DNA from: an uncultured Dietzia sp.
GTDB taxonomy: Bacteria; Actinomycetota; Actinomycetes; Mycobacteriales; Mycobacteriaceae
Reading direction: 5' to 3'
Length of the DNA: 8,750 bases
NCBI GenBank assembly: GCA_946570335.1
Contig: CAMNYG010000039.1
Coordinates: 1 to 8,750, forward strand
Position 1 is the first letter of the stretch. Each line of letters starts with the position of its first letter. The translations under genes and the position numbers were made by a program. Shown here one piece after another: positions 6,358 through 8,750 of this stretch. Under the pieces are notes generated by a model that did no database searches, was not told where the DNA came from, and saw only the letters and a list, made by a program, of their open reading frames with translations.

Positions 6358-7731
6358 ATGTCCACCATTGATGCGGCGGGTGTATCCGACCGCGCGGCAC
6401 GGGACAGTTCCACGACACTGCCCGTGCTGGCCTCGTACGCGGCGGGAAGTCTGGGTACGGGTGCGTTCGGAACGTTGCCCGGGCTCGTCCTGGCGTATTA
6501 CCTGACCGATTCGATCGGAATCGCGGCGGCGCTGGCGTCCGTCCTGGTGTTGGTGCCGAAGATCGTCGACGTCCTGGCGTACCCACTGATCGGCGCGCTG
6601 TCGGACAGGGCTTCGCATCGCACCGGCTATCGGACGGGTCTGATGCTGTTCGGGGCGTTGGCCCTGCCGTTGCTGTTCATCGCGACGTTCTCGGCGCCGG
6701 CGGATTGGAGCACGGGGGCGGCCGGCATCTGGGTCATGGGTTTCTTCTTGGCCGCATCGCTGGCCTACTCGTGTTTCCAGGTTCCCTACCTGGCCCTTCC
6801 GGCAGAGCTCACCGATGACTCCGGACGGCGGGTCACACTGCTGGCCTGGCGTGTTGCCGTGCTGGCCGCGGCGATCCTCATCTCCGGCGGCGGTGGCCCC
6901 GCGCTGCGGGATGTCGCCGGTGGTGGTCCACGTGGTTACGTGGTGATGGCGGTCGGCGTTGCCGCACTGATGTTGGTGGGCATGCTGTGGTCGACGTTCA
7001 TCTCCGGGCGTCGGACGATCACGCGGGCTGATGCTCCGGCAGGTGATCTGGTCCACGCGTATCGCGACGGGATCGACGCACTCCGCGTGACCCGTCCGTT
7101 CCGTCTGTTGGTGGGGGTGTTCTGCCTGCAGGCCATCGCCACCGCCGTGATGCTCGCCGGTGGTCAATACATGGCAACTCACGTTCTGGGCAACGAGGCC
7201 GCGCTGACCGGGTTGTTCCTGGCGTTGGTGGGCCCGGCGCTGTTGGTGATGCCGTTGTGGACGCGCCTGGCACATGCGCGTGGCAAGGTGCAGGCGCTCG
7301 CCGCCGCGACCGCGCTTTTCACCGTGGCCTCGCTGTTGTTGATCCCGGCGGGAATTGCGCCCGGGGGGTGGGTGCACCTCCCGGTGGCGCTGGCGGGTGT
7401 GGCCTATGCGGGCATGCAGGCGCTGCCGATGTCCATGCTGCCCGACGCCACCGATCTGGACAGGACGTTGGGGGGACGACGACGAAGTGGAGCGATGAGC
7501 GGCCTGTGGACGGCCTCGGAGACCGGCTCCATGGCACTCGGTCCGGTGATCGTCCTGGCCCTGTTGGCGGTGGGCGGGTTCCGCTCCGGCGGGGTGTCCG
7601 ATCAGCCCGGCTCGGCGGTGTGGGCGATCGTTCTGGCGTTCTCACTGGTGCCGGCGGCACTCGCCGGTATTAGTCTGCTGATGGTCCGAACTCTGGGTAG
7701 GTCCTACCCACGATGGATGGAGAAGGCATGA
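6358..7731 (+). CDS. MFS transporter of the GPH / MFS_2 (MelB-MFSD2-like) type
   Basis: The 457-residue, very hydrophobic protein should form about 12 transmembrane helices. Family marks include PKIVDVLAYPLIGALSDR (67-84), matching the helix 2 / loop 2-3 motif of melibiose-type carriers, and VPYLALPAELT (142-152), the PYxALxPELT motif of the MFS_2 group. In the first motif MelB has WDAINDP with cation-binding Asp55, Asn58 and Asp59. Here it reads VDVLAYP: Asp71 is kept but the other two positions are Ala74 and Tyr75, so Na+ coupling of the MelB kind is unlikely. The loop around 374-396 (RRRSGAMSGLWTASETG) has Glu388 where I would place the conserved MelB lysine. The ATG directly follows a -10 box. 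The stop overlaps the next start as ATGA, implying shared function. The substrate is unknown; sugars, peptides or lysolipids all occur in this superfamily. Confidence 0.88.
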   Translation: MSTIDAAGVSDRAARDSSTTLPVLASYAAGSLGTGAFGTLPGLVLAYYLTDSIGIAAALASVLVLVPKIVDVLAYPLIGALSDRASHRTGYRTGLMLFGALALPLLFIATFSAPADWSTGAAGIWVMGFFLAASLAYSCFQVPYLALPAELTDDSGRRVTLLAWRVAVLAAAILISGGGGPALRDVAGGGPRGYVVMAVGVAALMLVGMLWSTFISGRRTITRADAPAGDLVHAYRDGIDALRVTRPFRLLVGVFCLQAIATAVMLAGGQYMATHVLGNEAALTGLFLALVGPALLVMPLWTRLAHARGKVQALAAATALFTVASLLLIPAGIAPGGWVHLPVALAGVAYAGMQALPMSMLPDATDLDRTLGGRRRSGAMSGLWTASETGSMALGPVIVLALLAVGGFRSGGVSDQPGSAVWAIVLAFSLVPAALAGISLLMVRTLGRSYPRWMEKA

Positions 7732-8750
7732 CCCTCGACGACCTGGCAACCCGGGTGCAGGACCGGGGCGAGCGAGCCCTCGCCAGGCTGGCGCGCCTGC
7801 GGGAGACGGACCCGCCCACCACCGGAGGTCGGGTGCTGTCCTACGTGTACGACTCCGGGCTGGCCGAACTCGACGAGTTGGCGATCCGCGCCGCCCGGTT
7901 GGCGCACGGTGTGAACGGGCTTGATCCCACGGTGTTCGCCTCGGTCGCCGAGATCCACGGCGGCATCGTTTCGCGGACACGATCCATTCTCGGCGGCGAC
8001 GGGCCGCACGGCGGTGCGGTGTACGGCAGCGTGACATCCGGAGGCACCGAGAGCTGCCTCCTGGCCTGCCTGGCCGCTCGCGAAGTGTGCGGCCGGATCC
8101 CGGGAGACGGTGGCACGATCATCGCACCGGTCACCGTCCACGCGGCCTTCCGCAAGGCGGCGCACCTGCTCGGTTTGCGCTTTCAGGGCATCGAGGTCGA
8201 TCCGATCACCGGCCGGGTCGCGGCCGCGGATCTGCTCGCCGCGGTGAACGAGGACACGGTACTGGTCGTGTGCTCGGCCCCGTCGTACCCGACCGGGGTG
8301 ATCGACCCCGTCGCGGAGGTCGCGGCAGGACTAGAGGCGGAGCACGACCACCGGATCGGATTGCACGTCGACGCCTGCCTCGGTGGGCTGGTGCTCCCCT
8401 TCTGGCCCGAACCGGCCGGTGCGGGCCCGTGGGACCTGCGCATCGAGCGGGTCACCAGCCTGTCGGCGGATCTGCACAAGTACGGTTTCGCGCCCAAGGG
8501 CACATCGGTCCTCCTGTCCCGCGGCCGTCAGCGGCACCGGGCGTCCTGGTTCGCCACAGTCGACTGGCCGGGCTATCCGGTGGTCAACCCGACCCTTTCC
8601 GGATCTAAGCCTCTTGAGCCGGCGGCCGCTGCGTGGGTGGTGCTGGAAGCGCTGGGCCAGGACGGACATCGCGGGCTCGTGGCCCGGACGGCGCGCGCGA
8701 CGCGGCGACTCGGCGCCGGACTGTCCACGATCGGGGGGCTGGGGGTCCTC
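7728..8750 (+). CDS. PLP-dependent lyase/decarboxylase, sphingosine-1-phosphate lyase-like (C-terminus beyond the right edge)
   Basis: From the ATG at 7728 the frame stays open for all 341 codons to the window edge. The product is a fold-type I PLP enzyme of the group-II decarboxylase / sphingosine-phosphate lyase family. SVTSGGTES (101-109) holds the PLP phosphate. His138 in HAAFRKA should stack on the ring. Asp215 in HVDACLGG binds the pyridine nitrogen. Lys251 in SADLHKYGFAPKG is the expected Schiff-base lysine. These blocks nearly match human SGPL1 as I recall it. Two substrate-side segments differ: NGLDP for the eukaryotic NPLHP, and GSKPLEP for GSRPGG. The family cleaves or decarboxylates amino-group substrates; which reaction occurs here is not decided by sequence. 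The start overlaps the transporter stop (ATGA), indicating translational coupling. Full members run to about 450-500 residues, so roughly a quarter to a third is missing. An amino-acid decarboxylase role is the main alternative. Confidence 0.9.
   Translation, partial: MTLDDLATRVQDRGERALARLARLRETDPPTTGGRVLSYVYDSGLAELDELAIRAARLAHGVNGLDPTVFASVAEIHGGIVSRTRSILGGDGPHGGAVYGSVTSGGTESCLLACLAAREVCGRIPGDGGTIIAPVTVHAAFRKAAHLLGLRFQGIEVDPITGRVAAADLLAAVNEDTVLVVCSAPSYPTGVIDPVAEVAAGLEAEHDHRIGLHVDACLGGLVLPFWPEPAGAGPWDLRIERVTSLSADLHKYGFAPKGTSVLLSRGRQRHRASWFATVDWPGYPVVNPTLSGSKPLEPAAAAWVVLEALGQDGHRGLVARTARATRRLGAGLSTIGGLGVL

Noticed and set aside
6214..7377. A 387-codon minus-strand frame antisense to the transporter
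   Set aside because: Gln/Arg/His-rich low-complexity translation without recognisable domains; the opposite strand has clear membrane-protein motifs.
1..8750. Mobile elements, CRISPR arrays, tRNA/rRNA genes, defence or toxin-antitoxin modules
   Set aside because: I saw no transposase or integrase-like frames, regular spacer repeats, tRNA cloverleaf or toxin-antitoxin-sized gene pairs. Gene order in the left and centre is conserved chromosomal backbone.

Overview
The window looks like chromosomal backbone from a high-GC actinobacterium of the order Mycobacteriales (the Corynebacterium / Dietzia / Gordonia / Rhodococcus / Mycobacterium group). Reasons: strong G/C preference at third codon positions, a roughly 930-residue AcnA-type aconitase, and a gene order matching the M. 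tuberculosis block Rv1474c-Rv1475c-Rv1476-Rv1477 (acnR, acn, small membrane protein, ripA). The genus cannot be fixed by eye; Dietzia or a close relative is only a guess.

Left part, minus strand (1-1602). A RipA-like peptidoglycan hydrolase begins at a GTG at 770 and runs off the left edge, so only its signal peptide and N-terminal coiled coil are visible. Upstream of it lies about 290 bases of non-coding DNA with several possible RNA hairpins, then the gene for a small C-terminally anchored membrane protein of the Rv1476 family (1063-1602). A 36-base tandem duplication spans the stop codon of that gene.

Centre (1603-5344). A divergent promoter region separates the ripA side from acn. It holds a 16-base site matching, as remembered, the AcnR operator of Corynebacterium glutamicum. 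The site sits exactly between two outward-facing -10-like boxes. acn (1847-4651) is followed by a large intercistronic hairpin and by acnR (4747-5310), the TetR-type repressor expected to bind that operator. A perfect 12-bp hairpin closes the unit.

Right part (5345-8750), plus strand. An aldo/keto reductase (5416-6252) and an MFS/GPH-type transporter (6358-7731) each appear to start from a leaderless promoter. The transporter overlaps by four bases (ATGA) a PLP-dependent enzyme closely resembling sphingosine-1-phosphate lyase (7728 to the right edge, incomplete).

How the genes may work together: AcnR should adjust aconitase, and possibly the divergent cell-separation genes, to the state of the TCA cycle. 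The transporter and lyase-like enzyme look like a coupled uptake/processing or processing/export pair with an unknown substrate. I see no mobile element, tRNA, rRNA, CRISPR array or defence system. The least explained points are the shared operator, the ripA leader and the transporter-lyase pair.
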